Of a stretch of DNA of 21,172 nt, positions 1-7,632 are shown piece by piece (positions within the stretch are counted from its first letter, which is position 1; every line of letters begins with the position of its first letter). The notes below the pieces were generated by a model, which saw nothing but the letters and a program-made list of their open reading frames with translations, was not told where the DNA came from and ran no database searches. Made by a program: the position numbers and the translations under genes. Location: NCBI GenBank assembly GCA_017391465.1, contig JAFOYH010000013.1, positions 1-21,172 of the forward strand. The letters are read 5' to 3'. The stretch comes from Lachnospiraceae bacterium (GTDB lineage Bacteria; Bacillota_A; Clostridia; Lachnospirales; Lachnospiraceae).

Positions 1-2
1 AA

Positions 3-476
3 TCTACAGGGGAAGCCATCGGATATGATAAAAAGCTTCACAGGGCAATGTATAAAGCCATGATTGCTTCCGGTATTCGTGTACAGAATTATGGAACCGT
101 CATCGTGACACTGGCAGATGAGGATAAAGATGAAGCCCTTCCGCTCGTCAGACGCTTTTATGATATGGGCTTTAATATAGAAGCAACTTCTCTTACAGGA
201 GAGCATTTAAAACAGCATGGAATCCGTACCCGTATACTGAGGAAACCGTCGGAAGGAAGCAGTGAGATACTGGATGCGATCCGTGCCGGATATGTCAGTT
301 ATGTGATCAATACCCGTGCAATTCTTTCCGGTGTTCATTATGAAGATGGAGTTGCAATCCGAAGTGCAGCAACTCAGAACAATATCACAATGCTCACTTC
401 TCTGGATACGGTAAAGGTGCTTTTGGATGTTTTGGAGGAAGTGACCGTTGGAGTGTCAACGATAGATGCAGAATGA
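3..476 (+). CDS. carB: Carbamoyl-phosphate synthase large subunit, C-terminal part (5' end outside window)
   Basis: The reading frame is open from base 3 and no start is present, so this is the 3' end of a longer gene; 157 residues are visible. CarB makes carbamoyl phosphate from bicarbonate, ATP and glutamine-derived ammonia for pyrimidine and arginine synthesis in the cytoplasm. The visible opening STGEAIGYD resembles the end of the second ATP-grasp synthetase half. The rest matches the C-terminal methylglyoxal-synthase-like allosteric domain: a Rossmann-like stretch beginning GTVIVTLADEDKD and the segments YVSYVINTR and IRSAATQNNI. The catalytic domains lie outside the window. It ends in TGA 12 bases before dapL, so the two may be cotranscribed. 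Recognition rests on the family pattern; an isolated MGS domain protein is excluded by the open frame running upstream. Confidence 0.88.
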   Translation, partial: STGEAIGYDKKLHRAMYKAMIASGIRVQNYGTVIVTLADEDKDEALPLVRRFYDMGFNIEATSLTGEHLKQHGIRTRILRKPSEGSSEILDAIRAGYVSYVINTRAILSGVHYEDGVAIRSAATQNNITMLTSLDTVKVLLDVLEEVTVGVSTIDAE

Positions 477-488
477 AAGGAGTATTAC

Positions 489-1676
489 ATGATCAGACCG
501 AATATGCATTATAGCGAATTAGAAGATTCGTATTTATTTTATAATATCGCACAAAAAACAAAGGCATATGTGGAAGAACATAAAGGCACAAAGCTTTTAA
601 AAATGGGGATTGGAGATGTTTCATTACCATTGTCTGATGCCGTTATTCAGGCATTGCATGAGGCCGTAGATGATCAGGCATCGAAAGACGGCTTTCATGG
701 TTATATGCCGGAATGTGGAGCACCGTTTTTGAGGGAAGCGATTGCAAAGTATTATAAGAACAGGGGTGTTTTTTTATCTTCGGATGAAGTGTTTGTGTCG
801 AGTGGAGCCAGTGATGAACTGGGAGATATTCTGGACCTGTTTGATCCTTCCAGTTCGGCATTAGTCATTGAACCGGCATATCCAGCATATGTGGATGCAA
901 ATGTTATGGCAGGGCGTAAGATTGTACATCTGGCATCCGGGGAAGAAAATGGTTTTCTTCCGGAACCGAGTGAAGAAATAAAGGCTGATTTGCTGTACAT
1001 TTGTTCTCCAAATAACCCTACAGGAGCCGTGTTTTCTCGCAATCAGCTTCAAGCATGGGTAGATTTTGCTAATGAAAATGATTCTATCATTCTTTTTGAT
1101 GCAGCCTATGAGGCATTTATCGAAGATAAGACACTTCCGCACAGTATTTACGAACTTGACGGGGCAAAAAAATGTGCAATCGAAATCTGCTCTTTGTCTA
1201 AAACTGCCGGATTTACAGGAACCCGACTGGGGTATACCGTCATTCCAAAAGCACTGAACAGAAATGAAATGAACTTAAATGAAATGTGGGTGCGTAACCG
1301 TACAACCAAGACCAATGGAGTATCCTATATCATTCAGAAAGGCGGAGCAGCAGTTTTTACAGAAGAAGGACAAAGGCAGATTCAAGAGAATATCCGGATT
1401 TACAAAAACAATGCGAAGGTACTGATGGAAGCCCTTGATAAACTTGGAATCTGGTATTGTGGCGGAAAGAATGCGCCATATATCTGGATGAAATGCCCGA
1501 ATGGAATGGGAAGCTGGGAATTTTTTGATTACCTGCTTCATGAGATTCAGGTGGTAGGAACACCGGGAGAAGGCTTTGGTGCTTGTGGTGAAGGTTATTT
1601 TCGATTTTCCACCTTCGGATCAACAGAAGATACGAAAGAAGCGGCAAAAAGGCTTATAAGATTGCTTTCAAAATAA
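489..1676 (+). CDS. dapL: LL-diaminopimelate aminotransferase
   Basis: This is a 395-residue PLP-dependent fold-type I aminotransferase. DapL converts tetrahydrodipicolinate to LL-2,6-diaminopimelate in one step with glutamate as amino donor, bypassing the succinylase or acetylase branches and supplying lysine and peptidoglycan precursors. The opening (NMHYSELEDSYLF, then TKLLKMGIGDVSLPL) is typical of DapL. SPNNPTGAVF contains the conserved Asn-Pro substrate/cofactor contact. SLSKTAGFTGTRLGYT carries the predicted Schiff-base lysine, K238 by my count. The length fits the family (about 390-410). The start is supported by AAAGGAG at 476-482, six bases before the ATG. It lies 12 bases after carB and is followed by a strong terminator at 1742. 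A generic aspartate aminotransferase is the alternative, but the motif around the lysine favours DapL. Confidence 0.9.
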   Translation: MIRPNMHYSELEDSYLFYNIAQKTKAYVEEHKGTKLLKMGIGDVSLPLSDAVIQALHEAVDDQASKDGFHGYMPECGAPFLREAIAKYYKNRGVFLSSDEVFVSSGASDELGDILDLFDPSSSALVIEPAYPAYVDANVMAGRKIVHLASGEENGFLPEPSEEIKADLLYICSPNNPTGAVFSRNQLQAWVDFANENDSIILFDAAYEAFIEDKTLPHSIYELDGAKKCAIEICSLSKTAGFTGTRLGYTVIPKALNRNEMNLNEMWVRNRTTKTNGVSYIIQKGGAAVFTEEGQRQIQENIRIYKNNAKVLMEALDKLGIWYCGGKNAPYIWMKCPNGMGSWEFFDYLLHEIQVVGTPGEGFGACGEGYFRFSTFGSTEDTKEAAKRLIRLLSK

Positions 1677-1741
1677 AAGGAAGACATTGTCATTGATATA
1701 TATGGTGATAATCGAGAAATTACAGAAGATTGTTTTATGTG

Positions 1742-1773
1742 ATATAGAGGTACTTGTGACCTCTATATTTTTT
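1742..1773 (+). terminator. Intrinsic terminator of carB-dapL
   Basis: A perfect 10-bp stem, ATATAGAGGT (1742-1751) with ACCTCTATAT (1759-1768), has a 7-base loop and runs into a six-T tract. It closes the transcription unit ending with dapL and separates it from uvrB. Confidence 0.88.
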
Positions 1774-1781
1774 ATGCTCAT

Positions 1782-1808
1782 CATGGTATACTACTACCGT
1801 ATACCATG
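1782..1808. promoter_or_regulatory. Perfect 10-bp inverted repeat upstream of uvrB (candidate operator)
   Basis: CATGGTATAC (1782-1791) and GTATACCATG (1799-1808) are exact reverse complements separated by seven bases (TACTACC). The left arm contains TGGTATACT, which reads as an extended -10 element (TGn plus TATACT, 1784-1792), although the matching -35 is weak. This could be a repressor site overlapping the uvrB promoter, or an RNA hairpin in the leader. No T-run follows, so it is not an intrinsic terminator. Which protein binds is unknown. Confidence 0.5.
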
Positions 1809-1814
1809 GGGTTG

Positions 1815-1830
1815 ATGATATCTATATCAT
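1815..1830. repeat. Second short inverted repeat upstream of uvrB
   Basis: ATGATAT and ATATCAT form 7-bp arms separated by two bases (CT). It lies 50 bases before the uvrB start and six bases after the larger dyad. It is AT-only apart from one G and one C, so chance is possible. Confidence 0.35.
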
Positions 1831-1880
1831 TATTGTTGAAGTTGTAAAAAAATTTACTATAGACGATGGAGGCGAAAATT

Positions 1881-3881
1881 ATGCAAGAAGCACAAAAATG
1901 TTTTAAATTACACTCTGAATATAAACCTACCGGCGATCAGCCGCAGGCCATAGAAGCTCTTGTAAAAGGCTTCCAAGAGGGTAATCAGTTTCAGACATTA
2001 TTGGGTGTCACAGGTTCGGGAAAGACCTTTACTATGGCGAATGTCATTCAGGCTTTAAATAAACCAACGTTGGTATTGGCGCATAACAAAACCCTGGCAG
2101 CACAGCTCTACGGAGAATTCAAGGAGTTTTTCCCGGAGAATGCGGTGGAGTACTTTGTTAGCTATTATGACTATTACCAGCCGGAAGCTTACGTACCTCA
2201 GACAGATACCTATATTGCAAAAGATTCATCCATTAATGATGAAATTGATAAACTGCGTCATTCGGCAACGGCTGCCTTGACGGAACGCAATGATGTTATC
2301 ATCATTTCATCGGTATCCTGTATTTATGGTCTGGGAAGCCCGATTGATTATAAGGAGATGGTGGTATCTTTGCGTCCTGGTATGGAAAAGGACAGAGATG
2401 ACGTTATTCGAAAACTTATAGATATTCAGTATGACCGTAACGACATGGATTTTAAACGAGGTACTTTCCGTGTCCATGGCGATGTATTGGAGGTTTATCC
2501 GGCAGCTGCAGAAGGTGAGGCGGTACGCATCGAATTCTTTGGAGATGAGGTGGATCGTATCACGTCCTTTGATCCGTTGACAGGTGAGATTAAGGCAAGA
2601 CTGGAACATACAGCGATTTTTCCGGCATCGCATTATGTTGTTTCCAAGGAAAAAATGGATGCAGCGATTTTGAATATTGAAGCGGAGTTAGAAGAACGAA
2701 TTAACTATTTTAAAAGTGAAGATAAATTATTGGAAGCTCAGCGTATTTCTGAACGTACCAATTTTGATATTGAAATGATGCGTGAAACAGGCTTCTGTTC
2801 AGGAATTGAAAACTATTCCAGACATTTGGCAGGACTTGAACCGGGAGCAACGCCGCATACACTGCTGGATTATTTTCCGGAGGATTTTCTGATCATTGTC
2901 GATGAATCCCATATGACCATTCCGCAGGTTCGAGGGATGTATGCCGGAGACCAGTCCCGAAAAACAACACTGGTAGATTATGGTTTTCGTCTGCCATCAG
3001 CAAAAGACAATCGTCCGCTGAATTTTGGAGAATTTGAAGGTAAGATTGACCAGATGCTTTTTGTATCAGCTACACCGAATGTTTATGAAGCAGAGCATGA
3101 ACTTCTCCGAACAGAGCAGATCATTCGTCCAACAGGTCTTTTGGATCCGGAAGTGTCTGTGCGTCCGGTCAAAGGGCAGATTGATGATCTGATCAGTGAA
3201 GTCAATAAAGAAACAAAGAAAGGGAATAAAGTTCTTATTACCACATTGACGAAACGTATGGCTGAAGATTTGACAGATTACATGAAAGAATCGGGTATTC
3301 GAGTAAAGTATCTGCATTCGGATATTGATACTTTGGAGCGTACAAAGATTGTACGCGATCTTCGTATGAATGTCTTTGATGTTCTTGTTGGGATTAATCT
3401 TCTTCGTGAAGGTTTAGATATTCCGGAGATTACTTTGGTTGCGATTTTGGATGCAGATAAAGAAGGTTTTCTTCGTTCAGAAACTTCGTTGATTCAGACA
3501 ATTGGTAGAGCTGCCCGTAACTCGGAAGGACGTGTCATTATGTATGCTGATGTCATGACGGATTCCATGAAACGTGCCATTGGCGAAACAGAACGTCGTC
3601 GTAAGCTTCAGCAGACCTATAACGAAGAACACGGAATTACACCACAGACCATTAAAAAGGCAGTACGAGATTTGATTGCCGTTTCAAAATCCATTGCAGA
3701 AACCGAAGAGAAATTCGCGAAGGATCCGGAATCTATGACGAAGAAAGAACTGGCGGATGTTATTAAGAAAGTTGAAAAACAGATGCGTGCTGCAGCGGCG
3801 GACTTAAACTTTGAACAGGCTGTCGAGCTTCGAGATAAGTTGATCGAATTGAAGAAAATATTCGAAGAAATAGATAATTAA
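1881..3881 (+). CDS. uvrB: UvrABC excinuclease subunit B
   Basis: This is the damage-verifying helicase-like subunit of nucleotide excision repair: it is loaded by UvrA and then recruits UvrC for incision. In the 666-residue product I see Walker A GVTGSGKT (K48), the beta-hairpin region rich in aromatics ([10 protein letters not shown]), the Walker B-type DESH motif, helicase motif VI around IGRAARN, and a C-terminal UVR domain (about residues 625-662) that contacts UvrC. The length is normal for UvrB. I chose ATG 1881 because GGAGG at 1868-1872 sits eight bases upstream; the in-frame ATG at 1866 would overlap that site. uvrA does not follow: tRNA-Gln comes next, so uvrB seems monocistronic. 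I found no Gram-positive LexA box (GAAC-N4-GTTC) upstream; two other dyads are there instead. Confidence 0.97.
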   Translation: MQEAQKCFKLHSEYKPTGDQPQAIEALVKGFQEGNQFQTLLGVTGSGKTFTMANVIQALNKPTLVLAHNKTLAAQLYGEFKEFFPENAVEYFVSYYDYYQPEAYVPQTDTYIAKDSSINDEIDKLRHSATAALTERNDVIIISSVSCIYGLGSPIDYKEMVVSLRPGMEKDRDDVIRKLIDIQYDRNDMDFKRGTFRVHGDVLEVYPAAAEGEAVRIEFFGDEVDRITSFDPLTGEIKARLEHTAIFPASHYVVSKEKMDAAILNIEAELEERINYFKSEDKLLEAQRISERTNFDIEMMRETGFCSGIENYSRHLAGLEPGATPHTLLDYFPEDFLIIVDESHMTIPQVRGMYAGDQSRKTTLVDYGFRLPSAKDNRPLNFGEFEGKIDQMLFVSATPNVYEAEHELLRTEQIIRPTGLLDPEVSVRPVKGQIDDLISEVNKETKKGNKVLITTLTKRMAEDLTDYMKESGIRVKYLHSDIDTLERTKIVRDLRMNVFDVLVGINLLREGLDIPEITLVAILDADKEGFLRSETSLIQTIGRAARNSEGRVIMYADVMTDSMKRAIGETERRRKLQQTYNEEHGITPQTIKKAVRDLIAVSKSIAETEEKFAKDPESMTKKELADVIKKVEKQMRAAAADLNFEQAVELRDKLIELKKIFEEIDN

Positions 3882-3923
3882 CGTCTTATGTTAGCCTCTC
3901 AATGTTGTAAAAAATCTTTTTTT

Positions 3924-3949
3924 AAAAAAATTAAAAAAATTTAAAAAAA
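3924..3949. promoter_or_regulatory. Phased A-tracts upstream of tRNA-Gln promoter (UP-element-like)
   Basis: Three runs of seven A begin at 3924, 3933 and 3943, about one helical turn apart, just upstream of the -35 hexamer at 3954. Such phased tracts bend DNA and can act as UP elements bound by the RNA polymerase alpha subunit at stable-RNA promoters. The role is inferred from position and composition. Confidence 0.5.
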
Positions 3950-3953
3950 GGGG

Positions 3954-3982
3954 TTGACCAATTCATATATATGAGATATAAT
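3954..3982 (+). promoter_or_regulatory. Sigma-A-type promoter of tRNA-Gln
   Basis: TTGACC (3954-3959) and a perfect TATAAT (3977-3982) have ideal 17-base spacing. Transcription should start near 3989, about 15 bases before the tRNA. Confidence 0.85.
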
Positions 3983-4003
3983 CTTCAATGTTGAGAGAAA
4001 CAT

Positions 4004-4075
4004 TGGGCTGTCGCCAAACGGCAAGGCACTGGACTCTGACTCCAGCATTTGAAGGTTCGAATCCTTCCAGCCCAG
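4004..4075 (+). tRNA. tRNA-Gln (anticodon CUG)
   Basis: A full cloverleaf can be drawn: acceptor TGGGCTG (4004-4010) with CAGCCCA (4068-4074), D stem GCC/GGC, anticodon stem CTGGA/TCCAG around the loop CTCTGAC, and T stem GAAGG/CCTTC around TTCGAAT. The anticodon CTG reads CAG glutamine codons. No CCA is encoded: G4075 is followed by CTAA, so 3' processing should go through RNase Z and CCA addition. The U1-A72 pair is typical of glutamine tRNAs. Its 5' leader can fold into a stem (CAATGTT 3986-3992 with AACATTG 3999-4005) that overlaps the first two tRNA bases. Confidence 0.95.
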
Positions 4076-4084
4076 CTAAGAATT

Positions 4085-4128
4085 AGGCATTTTATTAAAG
4101 GCAACTTTAGTGAAATGCTTATTTTTTT
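4085..4128 (+). terminator. Intrinsic terminator of tRNA-Gln
   Basis: A 16-bp stem with a few G-U pairs (4085-4100 with 4105-4120) closes a GCAA loop and is followed by ATTTTTTT. It ends the tRNA-Gln transcript ten bases after the mature 3' end. Confidence 0.85.
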
Positions 4129-4163
4129 ATCATTAGGAAAGATGAACTGGACGGAGGAACATG

Positions 4164-4868
4164 ATGTTTCAGATGAAGCGCCCCGTGACCTACAGTGATG
4201 TAGGACCGGATTATAAAGTAGATATGGCTCAGATTATTAATTATTTTCAGGATTGCAGTTGCTTTCATTCCGATTCTTTAGGTATTGGCGTGGAAAACAT
4301 GGATGGACGTGGAAAAGTCTGGATCATGAACAGTTGGCAGATTGTTGTCGAGCGTTATCCAAAATATGGGGAGTTGATAACGGTAGGTACATGGCCTTAT
4401 GATTTTAAAGGGCCGATGGGACTTCGAAATTTTGTGGTTGATGATGCGCAGGGAAAGCGCATTGCACGGGCCAATTCGGTGTGGGCCATTATGGATATGA
4501 CGACAGGTCGACCGGCAAGAGTAGACGAAGAGCTTCTTGAAACATATATATTGGAACCTAAGGAGCCTATGGAATATGCACCTCGAAAGATTAAATATTC
4601 CGGAGAATTTGAATTATGTGCGTCTTTTAAAGTAATGCGAGATTGGCTGGATACAAACAACCATGTGAACAATGGACGGTTCGTAGCCATGGCACTGGAA
4701 TATCTTCCGGAAGGTTTTCAAGCGGGGCAGATTCGAGTGGAATATAAACATTCGGCATTTCATCGAGACGAGCTTCGGGTGAAACGTCAGATTTCAGATG
4801 GAAAAGTGATTATAATCATTGAGAATAAAGAAGAAACTGTGTGTGTGATTATAGAGTTTACAGAGTAG
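4164..4868 (+). CDS. Acyl-ACP thioesterase (FatA/FatB-like, two hotdog domains)
   Basis: The 234-residue product resembles bacterial members of the acyl-ACP thioesterase family, which hydrolyse acyl-ACP to free fatty acid and ACP in the cytoplasm. Two hotdog repeats are visible: the first starts near the N-terminus (DMAQIINYFQD, later GIGVENM and SWQIVVERYP), the second after about residue 150. In the second, DTNNHVNN carries the conserved Asp, Asn and His (D163, N165, H167) of the plant-type active site. GGAGG at 4153-4157 lies six bases before ATG 4164 but only three before ATG 4161, so I prefer 4164; the difference is one residue. It is ten bases upstream of cvfB, forming a likely two-gene operon. 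Whether it releases medium- or long-chain acids cannot be read from the sequence. Confidence 0.87.
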   Translation: MFQMKRPVTYSDVGPDYKVDMAQIINYFQDCSCFHSDSLGIGVENMDGRGKVWIMNSWQIVVERYPKYGELITVGTWPYDFKGPMGLRNFVVDDAQGKRIARANSVWAIMDMTTGRPARVDEELLETYILEPKEPMEYAPRKIKYSGEFELCASFKVMRDWLDTNNHVNNGRFVAMALEYLPEGFQAGQIRVEYKHSAFHRDELRVKRQISDGKVIIIIENKEETVCVIIEFTE

Positions 4869-4878
4869 GAGCGAAAAG

Positions 4879-5712
4879 ATGATACGTTTAGGTGAAAAAC
4901 AGATTTTAAAAGTAGTTCGAATGAAAGATTTCGGTATGTATGTGGGTGATGAAGCAGAAGCCATTTTACTTCCTAGAAAATATGTGCCTGCGGGCACACG
5001 TGTGGGTGATGATGTGGAAGTTTTTGTATATAGAGATTCCAGTGATCGTCTGATTGCAACGACAGAAGAACCTGCATTAACATTAGGACAGATTGGATTG
5101 TTAAAAGTTAAAGAAACAAGTAAGATCGGTGCATTTCTGGATTGGGGACTCGAGAAGGATCTTTTACTTCCGTTTAAAGAACAAACTATTCAGGTGCGTT
5201 CCGGAAAAAGTTACCCGGTTGCTTTATATATTGATAAAAGTAAGCGTCTTTGTGCAACAATGAAAATTTATGAATACCTTTCTTCGGAATCTCCATATGG
5301 TAAAGATGAGATGGTTGAAGGCTTTGTTTATCAGGTAAATCCAAATTTTGGTGTCTTTGTTGCTATTGATGGCAAATACCATGGTATGATTCCAAAGAAA
5401 AATGTCCACAGCGAATACCGTGTCGGAGATCGTGTGGAAGCACGTGTTGTGAATGTGCGTGAAGATGGAAAGTTGGAATTGAGTTTACGTGACCGTGTGG
5501 AAGTTCAGATTTCTAAGGACGCTCAGATGGTATTGGAAGTGTTGGAAAGCTACGATGGTGTGCTTCCATTTACGGAAAAAGCATCACCGGCTGTTATTGA
5601 ACGTGAATTAAATATGTCTAAAGCAGCATTTAAACGTGCGGTAGGGCACTTGCTTAAGGCAAGAAAGATTGTCATTGATAATGGAAAGATTCGTATAAAT
5701 GTTACGGAATAA
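4879..5712 (+). CDS. cvfB: CvfB-like S1-domain RNA-binding protein
   Basis: The 277-residue product fits the CvfB/YitL family: several S1-type OB folds followed by a winged helix. In Staphylococcus, CvfB is an RNA-binding regulator affecting virulence gene expression; no role here can be deduced. I see an N-terminal S1-like unit (QILKVVRMKDFGMYVG), a second (KVKETSKIGAFLDWG), a third clear S1 repeat (VEGFVYQVNPNFGVFVAIDG, ending LELSLRD) at about residues 149-212, and a C-terminal winged helix from about residue 218 containing MSKAAFKRAVGHLLK. TAGGAG precedes the ATG. It follows the thioesterase by ten bases and ends at a strong terminator. The length matches the family. Confidence 0.86.
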   Translation: MIRLGEKQILKVVRMKDFGMYVGDEAEAILLPRKYVPAGTRVGDDVEVFVYRDSSDRLIATTEEPALTLGQIGLLKVKETSKIGAFLDWGLEKDLLLPFKEQTIQVRSGKSYPVALYIDKSKRLCATMKIYEYLSSESPYGKDEMVEGFVYQVNPNFGVFVAIDGKYHGMIPKKNVHSEYRVGDRVEARVVNVREDGKLELSLRDRVEVQISKDAQMVLEVLESYDGVLPFTEKASPAVIERELNMSKAAFKRAVGHLLKARKIVIDNGKIRINVTE

Positions 5713-5726
5713 TTTAAAATATATGT

Positions 5727-5774
5727 AGAGAGCGATTTTTTTCTGGGAAAAAAGAGGAATTGCTCTCTTTTTTT
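5727..5774 (+). terminator. Intrinsic terminator of thioesterase-cvfB operon
   Basis: AGAGAGCGATT pairs with AATTGCTCTCT (one G-U), the stem extending inward through T/A runs, followed by seven T (5768-5774). It separates cvfB from the NlpC/P60 gene. Confidence 0.83.
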
Positions 5775-5823
5775 ATATAATTTAAAGAGTTTGTTAAAAT
5801 CAAACAAATAAATATGGACGAAA

Positions 5824-5852
5824 TGTAAATCAATTGTTACAAAAAAATTACA
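5824..5852. promoter_or_regulatory. Two overlapping WalR-type boxes upstream of the -35
   Basis: On the + strand TGTAAA-N5-TGTTAC (5824-5840) matches the WalR (YycF) consensus TGTWAH-N5-TGTWAH exactly. Overlapping it on the - strand, TGTAAT-N5-TGTAAC (5836-5852) also matches exactly. They lie about 43-71 bases before the predicted transcription start, where an activator usually binds. That WalR is the binder is inferred from the motif and from the downstream cell-wall hydrolase. Confidence 0.6.
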
Positions 5853-5859
5853 AATAAGG

Positions 5860-5888
5860 TTGACAAGGGATAAGGGGTTTGTTAGAAT
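5860..5888 (+). promoter_or_regulatory. Sigma-A-type promoter of the NlpC/P60 hydrolase
   Basis: TTGACA (5860-5865) and TAGAAT (5883-5888) have 17-base spacing. The start site would be near 5895, giving a leader of about 85 bases. Confidence 0.82.
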
Positions 5889-5894
5889 GTTATT

Positions 5895-5911
5895 TGTAAT
5901 AAATATGTAAT
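5895..5911 (+). promoter_or_regulatory. WalR-type box at the transcription start
   Basis: TGTAAT-N5-TGTAAT matches TGTWAH-N5-TGTWAH exactly and covers the predicted start site. A further half-site TGTTAT lies at 5888-5893. A site here would be expected to repress or tune the promoter. Confidence 0.5.
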
Positions 5912-5979
5912 ATATCAACGTGCGTTTTGAGAACGGTAAACGTTTTATATTACAAAAAAAATTAGGAGGAAACAGACCA

Positions 5980-7476
5980 ATGGGTAGATTAAAATTTGCA
6001 CCATACATCTTTGGCGTAGCAGCAGCATTTGTATTTGCGGCAAATCCGGCAGATGTACAGGCCGTTCCGGTGACTACAGCAAATTCTGAAATTTCATTTG
6101 GAGACTTAGACATTCAGGGAAAAATTATTTATACAGCGACAGAAGAAGTTGCTTCTCCATTTTATAAGAAAGGACTTTCTACAGCATCGGATTGCGTTAT
6201 GATTCGTAAAGAACCAAGCTTGGACAGCGAGGCTGTAGGAAAACTTTATGCGGATGCAGGATTTGATGTAATCGAAAGAGTGGGCGACTGGATCTTGATT
6301 CGGTCCGGATCTTGTGAAGGATATGTATACGCTGAATATGTTGTTACTGGTAAAGAAGCTGAAGTGCTTGCAGCAGTAACAGATGGTGTGTATAGCTATG
6401 GAAAAATTATTGCAGACGGTGTGGAAATTAAAGCGGCAGCAGCAGATGATGCAGATGTTGTTGCAACTGCAGCAGCAGATGATGTGATTGATGTAATCGC
6501 TGTGATTCCGGATACAGAATGGACAAAAGTTCTTGTGAACGGCGTTGAAGGTTATATTAAATCAGCTTCTGTCGAAGTAAGTGTTGATTACACAGCGGCT
6601 CTTACGATGGAAGAGGATGCTGCAAGATTAGCAGAAATCGAAGCACAGATTGAAGCAGAACGTAAAGCTGAAGAAGAAGCAGCGCGTAGAGAAGAAGAAA
6701 ACAGAGAAACAGAAGCACCTGAAACACAGGCGCCGGCAGAAGATACATATGTTCCTGAAACACAGGTACCTGAAACAGAAGCACCTGAAACAGAAGCACC
6801 TGAAACAGAAGTGCCTGAAACAGAAGCACCTGAAACAGAATCTGAGTATGAAGAACCGGTTTATGCAGCACCATCTTATTCCGTGGAAGACAGATGGGAG
6901 ACTGTTTGGGCGACAGAAACAGTGAATGTACGTTCAGATGCAGGCTCCGATGCAAGTAAGGTGGGAAGCTTGTCGAAGGGTTCCAGTGTGACACGTACAG
7001 GTGCATGCAGCAATGGCTGGAGTCGTGTTGAGTATAATGGAACAACAGCCTATATTCATAGTGATTATTTATCTACAGAAGAACCTGTGGTTGAAGAACC
7101 ATCTTACAATGCAGGCATTGGACAGCAGATTGCAGATTATGCAGTACAGTTTGTTGGTAATCCATATGTTTGGGGTGGTACATCTTTAACAAGTGGTGCA
7201 GACTGTTCTGGTTTTGTAATGAGTATCTATAAAGCGTTTGGATATTCTCTTCCAAGAACATGTACACCACAGATGAGAGCTGGTACAGATATTTCCATTA
7301 GTTCTCTTCAGCCGGGTGATTTAGTAGGTTATGGTTCTTATGACAACCTTCACCATATTGCAATTTATATTGGTAATGGACAGATTGTTCATGCGAGTGA
7401 TTACAGTACAGGTACAATAATTTCCAGTTTATATTATTGTGGAACACCTGCCAGAGCAACTCGAATTGCATATTAA
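5980..7476 (+). CDS. Secreted NlpC/P60 peptidoglycan hydrolase with SH3b domains
   Basis: The 498-residue product is predicted to cut peptide stems of peptidoglycan outside the cell. A signal peptide (MGRLKFAPYIF, hydrophobic core to FAANPADVQA) is followed by two SH3b-like wall-binding repeats (about residues 60-205), a charged Glu/Ala/Arg helix (about 210-245), a Pro/Glu/Thr tandem-repeat linker, a third SH3b (about 310-370), and a C-terminal NlpC/P60 domain. Its Cys-His-His set appears as ADCSGF (C409), LHHIAIYIG (H459) and HASD (H471). I chose ATG 5980 because AGGAGG at 5964-5969 precedes it and the signal peptide follows at once; the longer frame from 5920 lies within the leader. Three WalR-type boxes flank the promoter, fitting control by the essential wall-stress regulator. 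It is monocistronic. Confidence 0.93.
   Translation: MGRLKFAPYIFGVAAAFVFAANPADVQAVPVTTANSEISFGDLDIQGKIIYTATEEVASPFYKKGLSTASDCVMIRKEPSLDSEAVGKLYADAGFDVIERVGDWILIRSGSCEGYVYAEYVVTGKEAEVLAAVTDGVYSYGKIIADGVEIKAAAADDADVVATAAADDVIDVIAVIPDTEWTKVLVNGVEGYIKSASVEVSVDYTAALTMEEDAARLAEIEAQIEAERKAEEEAARREEENRETEAPETQAPAEDTYVPETQVPETEAPETEAPETEVPETEAPETESEYEEPVYAAPSYSVEDRWETVWATETVNVRSDAGSDASKVGSLSKGSSVTRTGACSNGWSRVEYNGTTAYIHSDYLSTEEPVVEEPSYNAGIGQQIADYAVQFVGNPYVWGGTSLTSGADCSGFVMSIYKAFGYSLPRTCTPQMRAGTDISISSLQPGDLVGYGSYDNLHHIAIYIGNGQIVHASDYSTGTIISSLYYCGTPARATRIAY
6754..6843 (+). repeat. Six tandem 15-bp repeats coding PETEA
   Basis: Units of CCTGAAACAGAAGCA or near copies start at 6754, 6769, 6784, 6799, 6814 and 6829. 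They encode Pro-Glu-Thr-Glu/Gln-Ala/Val, an acidic extended linker between the coiled region and the third SH3b domain. The 15-bp unit keeps frame, so copy number could vary by slippage without inactivating the gene. Confidence 0.9.
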
Positions 7477-7509
7477 TTTAGATTTCCTTTTTCTGATAAT
7501 AATTTAGTG

Positions 7510-7545
7510 AAACAGCGGTAAGATTTATATCGAGCCGCTGTTTTG
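7510..7545 (+). terminator. Probable terminator after the NlpC/P60 gene
   Basis: AAACAGCGG (7510-7518) pairs with CCGCTGTTT (7535-7543), a 9-bp stem with a 16-base loop. The U-tract is only four bases, so efficiency is uncertain. Confidence 0.65.
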
Positions 7546-7632
7546 CTATGTATAAATATGTTTTATTATTTAATAAGACAGGATTTCTTCTTTAATATCT
7601 ATAGTAATTTGTCCACCAAGGTGGGTAAAAGT

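Noticed and set aside
3954..5774. Genomic island inserted at tRNA-Gln
   Set aside because: No integrase, no repeated tRNA 3' end and no phage or mobile gene; base composition looks like the neighbours.
5550..6113. 187-residue open frame on - strand
   Set aside because: It crosses the cvfB terminator, the promoter with WalR boxes and two well-supported + strand genes; no ribosome binding site or family likeness.
6602..7045. 147-residue open frame on - strand, Leu/Phe-rich
   Set aside because: It is the antisense reading of the PETEA repeat and SH3b region; the low-complexity product comes from the repeat.
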